A stretch of DNA of 23,640 nt from Plakobranchus ocellatus (GCA_019648995.1 BLXT01002938.1:69162-92801), one strand, 5' to 3'; positions 9,531 through 19,540 are shown, numbered from the stretch's first letter. Numbers and translations are program-made. Notes: generated from the letters alone by a model not told the origin.

Positions 9531-9690
9531 TTATTAGGCCTATACTATTCCTTTATTCAGTCAGAGTACAAGTGAAAAATATCTTAAGAATACATTTAGG
9601 TCATTAAATTTATTATTAGGCCTATACTATTCTCTTGTTCAGTCAAAGAGTACAATGGTTAAAGAATATCTAAGACTACATGTAGGTCAC
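9531..9690 (+). repeat. 82-bp tandem duplication (two copies)
   Basis: 9531-9604 and 9613-9690 both begin TTATTAGGCCTATACTATTC. They then share TT-TTCAGTCA-AG(AG)TACAA, AATATCT-AAGA and TACAT-TAGGTCA. The offset is 82 bp with small indels. The unit contains the TAGGCCTA palindrome that is common in this window. Confidence 0.85.
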
Positions 9691-9960
9691 AACAGATAAT
9701 TTTTACATATCAAGATCTCTTGCTATGGCAAAATCTCAGGCTTCACAGATCTACAGGAAATAATTGATTGCTTTAGTATAAAGATCTTATTTGTAGGCTT
9801 TTTTCATACAGTATTGCAGTGGAAAGAAAAAAAAATTAAGTAGATCTAATGTAGATTCTAGTGAAGCTGTAGATTAATTCCAACTCCATAGCAAATTGTT
9901 GCAAATCAGGGAGTACTGTACACTAGTCCTTGTTAATTTAATTGTTGGGTCTTATGACTT

Positions 9961-9983
9961 GGGGGAAGGGATGAGGGGAGGGG
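9961..9983 (+). other. G-quadruplex motif
   Basis: Four G tracts of 5, 3, 4 and 4 with loops AA, ATGA and A fit the canonical G3+N1-7 pattern. The motif lies about 380 bp upstream of the first candidate exon. Any regulatory role is conjecture. Confidence 0.7.
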
Positions 9984-10345
9984 AGATAGGTACTACAATG
10001 CAGTAATAAGTTCCTTTATCAAAATGTAAAAGAATAATTCTAAGCAGCTGTATGCATTAGAGGAACAAAATATCTTACTGCTCTTTACTTCCTCCACATA
10101 TCAAAAGCATATAATCAAATCCATTGCTCTGTGAAATTATTCAAGCCACCTTGAGAATGAAATATAATTTCTGCCTATACTCCTGATCTTTGTCAATTTA
10201 GCAGAGCTAACCTTTCTTTTATGAAAACCCCAAGTGAGCCAAAGAAAAGAAGAGGTATTACATGTTATTAGACATGGCTTACAAATGTGTGATTTGAAAG
10301 ATGATCATGTTGAGGTGATATGTCTGTTCGTATGCAATTTTCCAG

Positions 10346-10447
10346 GGGAAGCAAAAGAGAAAGTCTACAGATGGTTGCAAAATGACTGTAAGATGGATAG
10401 AATCCAATGCAGAATTGTATCACGATTTAATGGAGGATTCTGACAAG
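10346..10447 (+). CDS. Candidate internal coding exon of an unknown gene
   Basis: A 102-bp segment is preceded by a pyrimidine-containing acceptor (GCAATTTTCCAG) and followed by a good donor (AAG/GTAAAT). Read from its first base it is open for all 34 codons. It encodes a basic start (G-K-Q-K-R-K-S-T-D-G-C-K) and an acidic end (E-L-Y-H-D-L-M-E-D-S-D-K). It joins in phase 0 with the candidate exon at 12144-12223, giving ...D-S-D-K-V-N-D-Y-V-P-D-S-S-D. The upstream exon was not found. No domain was recognised. A different frame is also open across the area (10225-10443, 73 codons, ending at a stop inside this exon), so the frame is a judgement based on splice sites and not a certainty. Confidence 0.4.
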
Positions 10448-11558
10448 GTAAATTTTGGCCTATCATGACAGCTTTTTCCTATTTAGAAATGAAAACACAG
10501 GCTTGTGAAAATACGCTTAATGTCACAGTTTGCCTATGTGAGGGACCCTTCTTTTTAAGCCAGTTAGCAGTCAAATATCTTGGAAAGGCAAATGCCAAAG
10601 ATGCAGGACCTGCTTGACTTTTTCATAGCTTCTAAAATTTGGATTTGAAAATGTACTTTTACTCACAGCTTGTGTTTCATCTTTTGGTTATGTTGAATAA
10701 CTCAATAGCAAGGTGCTATTTTATTAAATTGTTCGTGTCGATCATATTCTTATTCAATTTCATGTTTTTCTTTGATTAAGTTTGCAATCATACTTAAAGG
10801 AGCTTTTTGCCTCTTGACTTTAATGCCAAGCCAATTCTTTGTTCCAACTGGGTACAGTTAATGGCCAGAAATTTTTTGGATTCGTGCATATCTAGATGGT
10901 GCCTATGCTTAGGCAGAAGGAGAGAAAAATGCATACAATTTTTTCGAAAAGGAATAAAGTATTATGTGCTTTTTATATAACACTAGAATGAGCTGAGGAA
11001 TACAAATTAGATTTTGAAAATTGTAACTTTGACCTTCTATAAAAAAAGCTGTTTTTGGACCCCACCCATGTGTTGGTTTGCCTTGCTGAATGTTGTTTCT
11101 CTAACTGGTTCAACCCAGACTAGTGGAGGAAAGGAAATTGCAGTGTAATGTCTGCAGTTTTCCACTATTTTATTTCATGCTTTGTCTGAAAGAATCTGGC
11201 ATAATTCAAGTCTCTTTTCCCCTTTTTTAGTTACATTTCAGCATATGGCAAAACAATATATTCCAAAAACTGGTGATTTCTCCATTTAACATGCAGATAA
11301 ACTAAATGTTCGCATTTCGGTAATACTTCTGTTCACACCTATTCATCTTTTTAGCATACAATGATTTATTAACAGCTTCTTTTCAGATCTCTCTCTTAAG
11401 TTTTCAGATTATCAAGTATAAACTGAAATGGAATTTCTATTCCAGTCACAAAAACAGATTGACAGAATAGATGTGGGTGTCCCATTTAAGAGACTACATT
11501 TTTTTAAACTCTCCATTCTCTAATGAATAAATTAATACTTTATTTAATTGACTAATAA

Positions 11559-11834
11559 AATGCCATAAATACCAAAGTATGGCTCCGACAACTGGAAGAT
11601 ATTATGCAGACTGCTATAGAACCTCAGGAGGACAAGGTGTTCGTAGTTGAAAAAAAAAATCTGCAATGGTCAAATTGCCATTCTGGAAAAAAAAATATGA
11701 CCCCAACTTTTTTAAGTAAAAGAGCTGAAGATGCCCTTAAAGCACTAAAAAATCTTAGTCAAGTGACCAAACCAGAAATGTATTTATCAACGTTCATTAT
11801 CCAATTGATATGTATGAAGGAGCTGAACGATTAA
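11559..11834 (+). CDS. Unidentified 92-codon ORF, possibly exonic or decayed
   Basis: The frame is open from 11559 to the stop at 11832-11834. The product looks protein-like, with segments such as W-L-R-Q-L-E-D-I-M-Q-T-A-I-E-P-Q-E-D and R-A-E-D-A-L-K-A-L-K-N-L-S-Q, the latter a possible amphipathic helix. Two A runs (11650-11659, 11688-11696) are spots where indels could hide. It lies between two candidate exons on the same strand. Weak splice signals in phase 0 exist (ATGCAG before 11610; CAA/GTGACC near 11762), so it might be an alternative exon. Family not recognised; it may equally be transposon debris. Confidence 0.25.
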   Translation, partial: NAINTKVWLRQLEDIMQTAIEPQEDKVFVVEKKNLQWSNCHSGKKNMTPTFLSKRAEDALKALKNLSQVTKPEMYLSTFIIQLICMKELND

Positions 11835-12143
11835 TGGCATCACACTCTTAGGAATAGCACACCAGTGTGTCTTCACCATTAACCAGAGATGTTTAAAAAA
11901 AAAGCAACCTGACTGGTCCAAGGCCTGGATTGTACCTGTTTAGTAAGGCTTGCTAAAAGTAAAGTTTCAGGCTAAAAAAAAGTGCCTGACACACTTCCTT
12001 CAATTTTCTTACAATCTGAAATTGCAATAAGGTCAAACGTTACTGTGAACATATTGCCTTTTAAAGCAGCTATGGATGTGACTGGCATTTTTGAAGAGAG
12101 GATTACTTAAGTTATAAAGTGATTTTTTTTACCATTTCAACAG

Positions 12144-12223
12144 GTTAATGATTATGTCCCTGACTCAAGTGATGGAACTTTGACTCAGATGTATCATCCA
12201 TCACCTGCTTTGAAGACTTCAGT
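12144..12223 (+). CDS. Candidate coding exon of the same unknown gene
   Basis: An 80-bp segment lies between a strong acceptor (TTTTTTTTACCATTTCAACAG) and a consensus donor (AGT/GTGAGT). It is open in the phase-0 frame delivered by 10346-10447 and encodes 26 residues beginning V-N-D-Y-V-P-D-S-S-D-G-T-L-T-Q-M-Y. It ends in phase 2, or phase 0 if the weaker donor TCA/GTGTGA is used. Content is acidic and serine-rich, suggesting a disordered linker. No domain recognised. Confidence 0.4.
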
Positions 12224-12638
12224 GTGAGTCATTTGCAATTCTTTGTTTAGAATCACATTCTTCTAAATGACAATGTTGTTCTCTTTTCACTTCTTTGGTT
12301 TTTTTTTTTCATAACTATTATCTTTTATGAATATAAAATTATCACTGGACAAAAAATCTCTACAGAGTCATAAGTGTTTAGCACTGTATCCAACCCTGAA
12401 AATAAGTAAAAAGTTATGATTCATCATGACAAATTATTAAAATGAATTAATTAAATGCTTACAGATATTGATTTCTGAAATTTTATATCAATTTGAAATT
12501 AATTTCTGATCTGCTTAAACAGAAAAAAACTTTGACCATGGAGTAAACACAGCAACAGAATTATCTGAGGTCAGGCACAGCCAAAATGAGTTCTTTGCAC
12601 AGAGAGGAATTATTGGATTGCTTTGTTGAATACAATAG

Positions 12639-12712
12639 TAGCAAAGAGCACTGGAAGTTGAAATGACGCCACATATCATTTTTATTGCTGGGGTGTTGGG
12701 TTTGATCCTTGG
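12639..12712 (+). mobile_element. Possible tRNA-derived SINE head
   Basis: An A-box-like TAGCAAAGAGCACTGG (12639) is followed about 45 bp later by a B-box-like GGTTTGATCCT (12699). This order is typical of SINE RNA polymerase III promoters. Matches are imperfect and no 3' tail or target duplication was defined. Confidence 0.2.
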
Positions 12713-12973
12713 TCTAGACAATCAGAGGATGGGGCAGTACCATTTAATGTATCATGTCTTTGTCTCATGGGTGCCCAGTTGACATTTGAAAGATCATTGC
12801 CTCAACAGCACCCTAACCATGCTTTTAGTGAGTAGGGCCTTACAATTTTATGATCAGACATACAGCTATTAGAGATGTGAAATAAAAAAGGGACTGTTAA
12901 ATGTCATTTGTCACTGTTTTAAAGAGGGGCTGTCTTTATTTTTCTAAATTTTGCCTGTCCCACTATGACTGTA

Positions 12974-13040
12974 CAGGTAAGAACAGGTGTTCATTTTTCT
13001 CAAAATCCCTAAGAATCCCTCGAAAGCCCTTTGGTAGACC
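12974..13040 (+). repeat. Inverted repeat, left arm
   Basis: This arm matches the reverse complement of 13995-14080. Shared blocks are GTGTT-ATTTTTCTCAAAATC, CCTA-GAATC, CCCTCGAAAGCCCTTTG and TAGACC. It lacks about 19 bp present in the right arm. Confidence 0.8.
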
Positions 13041-13051
13041 CAAAAAACATT

Positions 13052-13220
13052 CACCACCTACTACTACTACGACTATTAGTACTGAACACTGCCACCACTA
13101 TTGCTGCTGCTGCTACTACTGCTACCACTGCCGTTGCTGTTGCTTCTGCCACCGCTACCGTCCTGCGGTTACTGCTGCTGCTGCTGCTGATACTACTACT
13201 ACCATTACTACTACTACTAC
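13052..13220. repeat. Imperfect ACT/GCT/ACC trinucleotide microsatellite
   Basis: About 170 bp of CTA, CTG and CCA-type triplets with interruptions. Long ORFs on both strands across it (poly Thr, Leu, Ser, Ala) are artefacts. It lies just inside the left arm of the inverted repeat. Confidence 0.85.
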
Positions 13221-13994
13221 ATGATATTAAACCAACAACTTTTGCAGTTGCTTTTAATTTCACAAATATTTTTATTATACATGTACCACTAATGCTGTGG
13301 TTATAGATATATTGTCGGACCTCTAGCTCATATTACTTCTTGGTAATCTTGGCCAACAATAGGCTCTTTAAATTCTAGAATACAAAGGGTGTATGGGATT
13401 CTAGGCATGAATAAAAAATTACTGATTAAGAGATAACTAATTTCTCCACCAAGGGTACAAAGTAGATAAACATATCCATTTTTATTTGGCTCCATCATAC
13501 ACAGCCATTGTCGAGTTGACAAAGAGAGAAGAATAACATTGATCTATATTTTATTCCACTTGAGCAAGTATTATTTCATATTGTTTATAAGTCAGTTTCA
13601 CTGATTCAAAGAGCATTATGGGGCTCATTCACAAAATGCAATATTGGCCTCTTTATGTCTTCTGATTGTAGATTCAGCAACACAGCATGTGTGCAGATCT
13701 TGAAAATTAAACAGTAGGCTTCACAAAAGATGCTCAGCCAAATGAACTATGACAGATAACTGCTTGATCGCTTGTGCTAGAACAGCTGGCCAAGGGACCC
13801 TCCCTCCTTTTAAAAAACCAGCTGTCGTTCTTTAATGCACAGAATTATCGCCCACTAAACGCCCCTAGCCAATCGTACTCTGTTCCACTACATTTGGGAA
13901 TGGTCTGTCTCTGGTATTATCAGTAAAGAACCATTTAGGTTGATGTAATTTGCCTTCTGAGACTAAATTTGATTATTCAGGGAGTGCTTTTCAA

Positions 13995-14080
13995 GGTCTA
14001 TCAAAGGGCTTTCGAGGGATTCCAGGGATTCCCAGTGATTCCTAGGGATTTTGAGAAAAATAAACACTTACTAGAACTGG
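13995..14080 (-). repeat. Inverted repeat, right arm
   Basis: Reverse complement of the left arm at 12974-13040, with an internal duplication of the word GGGATTCC (GAGGGATTCCAGGGATTCCC near 14014). The two arms enclose about 950 bp. They could be the ends of a DNA element or two opposite copies of a short repeat. Confidence 0.8.
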
Positions 14081-14559
14081 CAATTGAAAATTAACTTGGA
14101 TTAGTTTCTCAATAATTAAAGTACCAATACCAAATCTAATTACATTGATCTAAAATATTTATCCATATAATTCGCCATCTATCTTGTGAGATAAAGATAA
14201 AACTAAGTGAACAGGGCAGCGTGCAACTCCGATTTGATATTTCCTAAGTTTTAACAAATTTTTGAGGAGAACACTTGCAGAAGGTACTAAGTCAAAAATT
14301 CTTGATTTTCCAAAGATCACCATTTTCTGTCACACAATAACCCTATGACAACAGTTTTCAAACTTTCTATGTTTTTGTATAAGCCTTAGGAAATTGAGAT
14401 GAGTATTTAAATATTATGAGATATCTAAGGATTTTTTTATATTTCTAAAATGTTTTGACTTGGTCCCATTTGGTGACTAAGTACCTCTTGAAGGTTTTTA
14501 GTACAAACATAAGTGAAATTTTTGAACCATAAGTGACTACTGTTAATAACTTTTCTAGT

Positions 14560-15330
14560 TTTTGAGAGGTTCCCATCATTAAGAAATTATAGGAGGGTGT
14601 GCATTGAGCATTTACGATTCTTGAAGGAGGCTTTAAAATACATTTCTTAAAGGTTGAAAAGTATGCGTTTGGTAGGGTTACCATGTTCTTTTTGTCAGAA
14701 ATGTTATGCCTTCATTTTACACCCTTTATAAGCCATTTTTTTCCAACCTGTTTTATTTATTTTGGCTTCTATGGATTCCACAGTTGAGATGCTGATCTTG
14801 TATACTAGAAGTGGCCACAAGAGCTTTGAGTTGAGCATAAAACTGGAGGCACCATATTTTGGATCTAATTTCCTGGCAAGCCACAAAGGGTGTCTGTCAG
14901 GGATGAGTTGTGCCATCTTTACAGACTCTTGACTGATCTTGGGTATATCTTGATTGGCTACTTTGAAGAAGAGATCTCCATTTAATTTGCCCTTCCTTAT
15001 GAACGGGCTCTGGGACTTTGGCTTGAAACTCAGAAAATCAGTCTGCTTGAGCAAATGAGAGCGTCTAACCATAGTTCCATTCTGAAGGTCTCATTTTCCT
15101 TGGTGCACAAGATTGTAGTGTCCTCCATGAAAGCCTACAGGGGTCGCATGTTACATTCATTGCCAATAGCTTTGGAGTATCTTTTCATCTGCAGAGGCTC
15201 CTACCATTCCGCCCTTCGCGGAATCATTCTTCTTTTCCAAAGCCGATTCCGCCCATTAGTATAACATTCTTTGGCGGACCTGCCGTTTAGCCCATTCTCA
15301 AAATCTAGCTTTGACCCAATTTCCCGATTA
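14560..15330 (-). mobile_element. Decayed non-LTR-type reverse transcriptase fragment
   Basis: Read on the minus strand in shifting frames, this block follows the C-terminal half of a reverse transcriptase/thumb region seen in many invertebrate retroelement proteins. In order: a poor motif B region (about 15300); motif C as A-F-M-E-D-T-T-I at 15112-15134, where active enzymes have Y/F-M-D-D; S-F-K-P-K-S-Q-S-P-F-I-R-K-G-K (about 14990-15035), matching the K-P-K-K-S-R-S-L-x-x-x-K-G-K motif; I-P-K-I; L-L-W-P-L-L-V-Y-K-I-S (about 14790-14820); a frameshifted K-W-L (about 14730); and K-N-M-V-T-L-P (about 14675-14695). A stop (15135-15137) immediately precedes motif C and at least two frameshifts occur. 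It is therefore inactive. The N-terminal RT motifs and the element ends are not visible. Clade is not assigned. Confidence 0.75.
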
Positions 15331-15349
15331 TTTTCTTCATGGCCTGTTG

Positions 15350-15368
15350 TTTTTTTTTTTTTTTTTTT
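15350..15368. repeat. T19 homopolymer
   Basis: Nineteen consecutive T residues. On the minus strand this is poly-A upstream of the RT fragment, so it is not that element's 3' tail. Confidence 0.9.
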
Positions 15369-15558
15369 ATAGATTTTGCAATTCTGGCAAAATGTATTTC
15401 CAATGTCTGTTATTGCTGGCAACATTTTTTTTTGTACGCAATTGCCAAAAATACAGAAATATTGATTTTCATTGTGACAGTCTTTAAGATTTTGGCCTCT
15501 TGAAATGTAGTTTTGCTATTTTTTGGGAAGAAAAATATGGCCAACAAATTTTGTTTTT

Positions 15559-15571
15559 GGGGGGGGGGGGG
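15559..15571. repeat. G13 homopolymer
   Basis: Thirteen consecutive G residues in AT-rich surroundings. A run this long is prone to slippage and assembly error. Confidence 0.9.
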
Positions 15572-16358
15572 CAAAATTATGGATATTTGTCAGGTACCCC
15601 CTTATATCAACCCCTCCCATTGCCCGATTATTTACTTTTTAAAAGATAAATTTATATATTTATCGTGAAAATGATTATCAAGCATTTGGAGAGTATCAGT
15701 CCAGCGACCAGTGTGTCAAATTGATTTTAGTTTGTTCGTTTCATCATTAGGCCTAGATCCAGATCTACCTTCTTTGTTTCATGTGACAGTAATTTTCGCT
15801 TTCAAAATCCATTTTTAATTTCCACTGTGACGGTGAATTTGGATATTTATATGCATTATATAGATAATATCATTTGTAGGCCTTGACTTCTTGACTCTAA
15901 CTTACTCTGAGACCTTTGACTGTGTTGGTGTTTACAAGTGCAATGGCCTAGCCAGTGAATCGCAACTTGTTCAAAAATTTAGGAACGAGTATACTCAGTT
16001 ATGGAGTTGCATTGTACCTTCCAAATTAGGAAACTCTCATGTCAGATGCACATAATGTGAATGTGATTTCACAATTAAGTCTGGTGAGAAAACGACATTG
16101 GTAGACATGTAAAAACCAAAAAACATTGTGAATTTCATAGATTAAAATCACAAACCAAACCTCTGACATCATTCTTTGCCCAATCCACATCCCCAATAGA
16201 TCAGGCTGCAACTGCAGTGAGTTGATTTATCTTTTTTTCAGAAATTTCACTTTCTTGCTATCTTAATTCCTTCCTCTAGCTTTTTTGGGTAGGGGCCTCT
16301 GCATCTGGGAATATTCAAACATGTAGGGCACTCGGCCTGGTTCAGGCAAGGACTTAAC

Positions 16359-16569
16359 CTCTTGCCTTTTCAATTATTGGTTGTTTCAACTGGTGTTGGT
16401 GGCTTAATGTTGAATTGGACTCTTGGTATGAGTGGCCTAACAAGACCTTCTTTTTCCTTAAATGGCTTCTCTTGTTCTTGATTAGGATGTCTTGCAAAGG
16501 TGAGCTTCTGTTTTCTTTTTTTGCTGTTAAAGTACCTGGTCTTGGTTGCTGAAAGAGCTGCTTGGTGAA
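16359..16569 (-). CDS. Unidentified minus-strand exon-like ORF
   Basis: On the minus strand an acceptor-like ACTTGTTTCAG precedes 16569. An ORF of about 70 codons follows, starting F-T-K-Q-L-F-Q-Q-P-R-P-G and containing K-K-E-N-R-S-S-P-L-Q-D-I-L and a basic R-S-H-L-R-K-K-K stretch. A donor-like GAG/GTTAAG at 16358 lies just before its in-frame stop. A neighbouring frame stays open further (P-G-R-V-P-Y-M-F-E-Y-S-Q-M-Q). It is about 1 kb upstream of, and on the same strand as, the RT fragment, so it could belong to that retroelement. It could also be a host exon. No motif recognised. Confidence 0.25.
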
Positions 16570-16599
16570 CTGAAACAAGTATTTAAAGCAATTCTCTTT

Positions 16600-18060
16600 T
16601 TCTTCTCATTTTGTTGTATGTGAGTGTACTCACTACAATCGAAAATTTCATGTGTTTTTGTGCGTGAGTGCAAAAGAATGAATCGTGAGATGGGACATCT
16701 CCTTTGGTGGTCAGTATTAAGTATATGTAAATAGCAAAAATCTCTTTGCTTCAATCCAGACTCCGCCCTCATCTACTGTAAATTGTGCAGCTCTAAAATT
16801 TCACTTTTCTTTAGTGTCTGTTCCTCTTTCATTTTTACCTATCAAATCCTTTCCTTTTTTCAGTTTTATCTGATGCAAGACTTTAGATAATTACTTGTAG
16901 TCAAGAGTTCCATGCTTTTTTTTTTTTTTTAGACTCGATGATGTTAAGTTTTGGGGAGTTTACCAAAGATTGATTAAAAAAAACAAAAAAACAATGCTTT
17001 AAGCTAAGTGGATTGTTTTTACTTTCACATTTTTTTTTTCACATCAGGACATAGGTTTCAGATATCAGGATAAGTCTCTATGTTCTTATGTTACTGATAC
17101 TGTCAAAATGTTGAAAATTTGCTATTTCAAATATAAAAACTCTAATATAAGATCGTTTGGCCCTTGATAATGAGCATCTTGTTTTAAAATACTGGTACAT
17201 CTATGATGAATCATTGAATGAACTCTGCAAATGTTATTATTCTATTTATTTCATCTCTTTTTAATTCTTTTTTGAAAACCTATTTCTCTTCCATTACTGT
17301 TCATGTCTATAACAAGGATGATTTTGTTGTGAACATTTGTAAGCATAATAAATTTCTTTTTTCTTAAGAATCATAATTAATCATTTATGCATGCAGATAG
17401 ATTAGAATCTATTTAGTCCTAGATTCACTTTACACTTAACAAAAAAAAATTTGCTGGTTTAAGTCCTCCTATTGAGGAAGTCAACATTTTACTTTTTACT
17501 CTTCAGTCTTAAACTAGAGATAAGTTTTAAACTAAATAAATTAAGACCCATGTTTGACCTATATGACTATTTCCTTCCTTTCTTTTTTCACTCCATTATT
17601 ATTGTTGGTGATATTTTAAAAGTTATTCAAACTTGAGAACGTGTTAATGTCTTTTGTGTGGTCATATGAAACAGAATTAGATCTTCACCCATATACAAAA
17701 GCTTATTGAACAACACATCCACCTGTTTCAAGTTCATGAGCTGAGGATGCATTGAGAACACTATAATTTTTCAATGTTGAATTGAAATGATTGTGATCTT
17801 GATTTGAATGATAGTATTAGACGTTTGATGAAACTAAGAATAAAATGTTTTTGAATGATATAGGCCTTACATATATAATATATATTTGAATAATTGTGTT
17901 TATCACAACATGTATTTAATAAAAACTTAGTTTTGAAAAATAAATGTTTTCTTCTTTTCTGCATGTATACTGTTCTTTTGGTTTTACGTTTCATTTTACT
18001 TAAAATGCTCAGAAGACTGTCAATAAATATTTCGGTTTAGTGTAATAAGTTTATATACGG
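16600..18060. other. No gene recognised
   Basis: AT-rich DNA with T and A runs (for example 16918-16930 and 17030-17039). ORFs on the minus strand (16527-16772, 17761-17994) have no recognisable motif. Confidence 0.4.
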
Positions 18061-18082
18061 TATCACTTTTCATATTTTTTAG

Positions 18083-18115
18083 AGAATAGAAGAACAACCT
18101 TTGGACAAGTCATAA
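18083..18115 (+). CDS. Possible terminal exon (10 codons plus stop) of the unknown gene
   Basis: A pyrimidine-rich acceptor (CTTTTCATATTTTTTAG) is followed by R-I-E-E-Q-P-L-D-K-S and TAA. The frame fits the exon at 12144-12223 in two ways: donor TCA/GTGTGA with acceptor ...TTTAG, or donor AGT/GTGAGT with acceptor ...TTTAGAG. The intron would be about 5.9 kb and contain the antisense RT fragment. Ten codons are weak evidence. Confidence 0.2.
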   Translation, partial: RIEEQPLDKS

Positions 18116-18430
18116 AAGACTGGAGATAACCATTGCATCAGAAGCAATAATTTACTTATGAAGGAACTTGGAAGATAGGACCAAGAAATTTTTAAAGGAG
18201 GAAAAAAAGAGATTCACTTGCACAGGCTCATCGATTTGCTCATACAGTGGAACACTTACACTGAAATAGAAGAAAATCAACTGTTCTTTTTTGCAATTAT
18301 AAACATATTTTAAGGTGGTAGAGGTATAGATTGTTTCATAAACTAAGTCTAAAAAAATCTTTGTTTAATTCACTTTCACGTTTACAATGTATCACACCAG
18401 GTCTATATATAAAATATCGCATGTAATGTT

Positions 18431-18436
18431 AATAAA
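18431..18436 (+). terminator. Possible polyadenylation signal AATAAA
   Basis: An AATAAA lies about 315 bp downstream of the candidate stop at 18113. AATAAA is common by chance in AT-rich DNA, so this is only a positional suggestion. Confidence 0.2.
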
Positions 18437-18449
18437 TACATTACAGCTA

Positions 18450-19540
18450 CACAACAATTGTTACAGTATCTACCTAAATCCGTTAAAAATTACATGTATT
18501 GCTTTGCCTCCCAGTGTCCACTGGCAAGCCTTTTTATTTTTTTGTAATTGGTAAACCATTTCACACAAACACATGCTGATTTAGAACTCTTTGCAGCTCT
18601 CCCAAGGAGCATGTATTTGGGCAGATAAAGTTTGAGTTGAGCCTAATTTTTATGCTTAAGTCTACCACCTAATACAACATCTAGGGCATGCACTTTACCT
18701 TTTTTAATTAACACAAAGAGGAAATTTATAAGCGCTGCAGTGTTGTGTACATATTAACATTAGGAGTCTCTTTTACAAAAATTGGAAAATGGACTTCCTC
18801 ACTAAGACATAGAGTTCAAGATAAGTTGTAATAAGAATGAAATCCTGCACTAAAAGAACATGTTTGCAAAATACAAAATTACATTGGAGTAGTACTAGTA
18901 GAGTCAACTCCGTTGCATTTTCCCATCCCCATTCTTTTTCGGGTGTAATGGTTGAACACTTGATATGTCATTACAAGTAATGAAGTATCATCGAATTATA
19001 AACTTGTTTTTCCCTGTCGTGTATGCATCACTAGAGAACAGGAGCAAATACTCACATCATTGGATTTTTTTTTACATCTATCTAGAAATGGATAATTTTA
19101 CACTGCTTTACGGCAAACAAAATTTAAACTTTTAATACAGTGTAGTGACTATAGGGGTAAACTAATTCATGTAGGCCAACCTTAAATCTCATCTTGTCTT
19201 TGGATAAATGTATCATATACAATAATATAAACAGTTTTGACTCGTTCTTTCCAGAGAAATGGGAAAAAATATCAGTGCCCGGACATAACATTCAGAACAA
19301 AAATTAGAGAGTTAGAAAACCGCACGACTAATTTCGACGTACGTTAAATATAATTTACAAGTAGCTTTTATTTATGCAACATGTTGTAATCTGACACGTT
19401 TAGAAACATTTTAAAGAGGTTCTCAATGTCATTGATATTTTTCAAAGTTGAAAAAATAACAGCACCGTAAAAAACAAGGTAGAAATTATTGATTTCAGAC
19501 GTACATCAATCTATTCAATTGGGGCTGGATCTTAGAAAAT
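18450..19540. other. No feature recognised
   Basis: AT-rich single-copy-looking DNA without open frames or repeats that I could detect. It might be a 3' untranslated region if the upstream gene is real. Confidence 0.3.

Noticed and set aside
10225..10443. 73-codon ORF as the main gene
   Set aside because: It starts without ATG, has no good acceptor in frame and stops inside a segment whose splice sites support another frame. Kept only as an alternative.
13031..13306. ORFs on both strands rich in Thr, Leu, Ser and Ala
   Set aside because: They are produced by the trinucleotide microsatellite and have no independent coding evidence.
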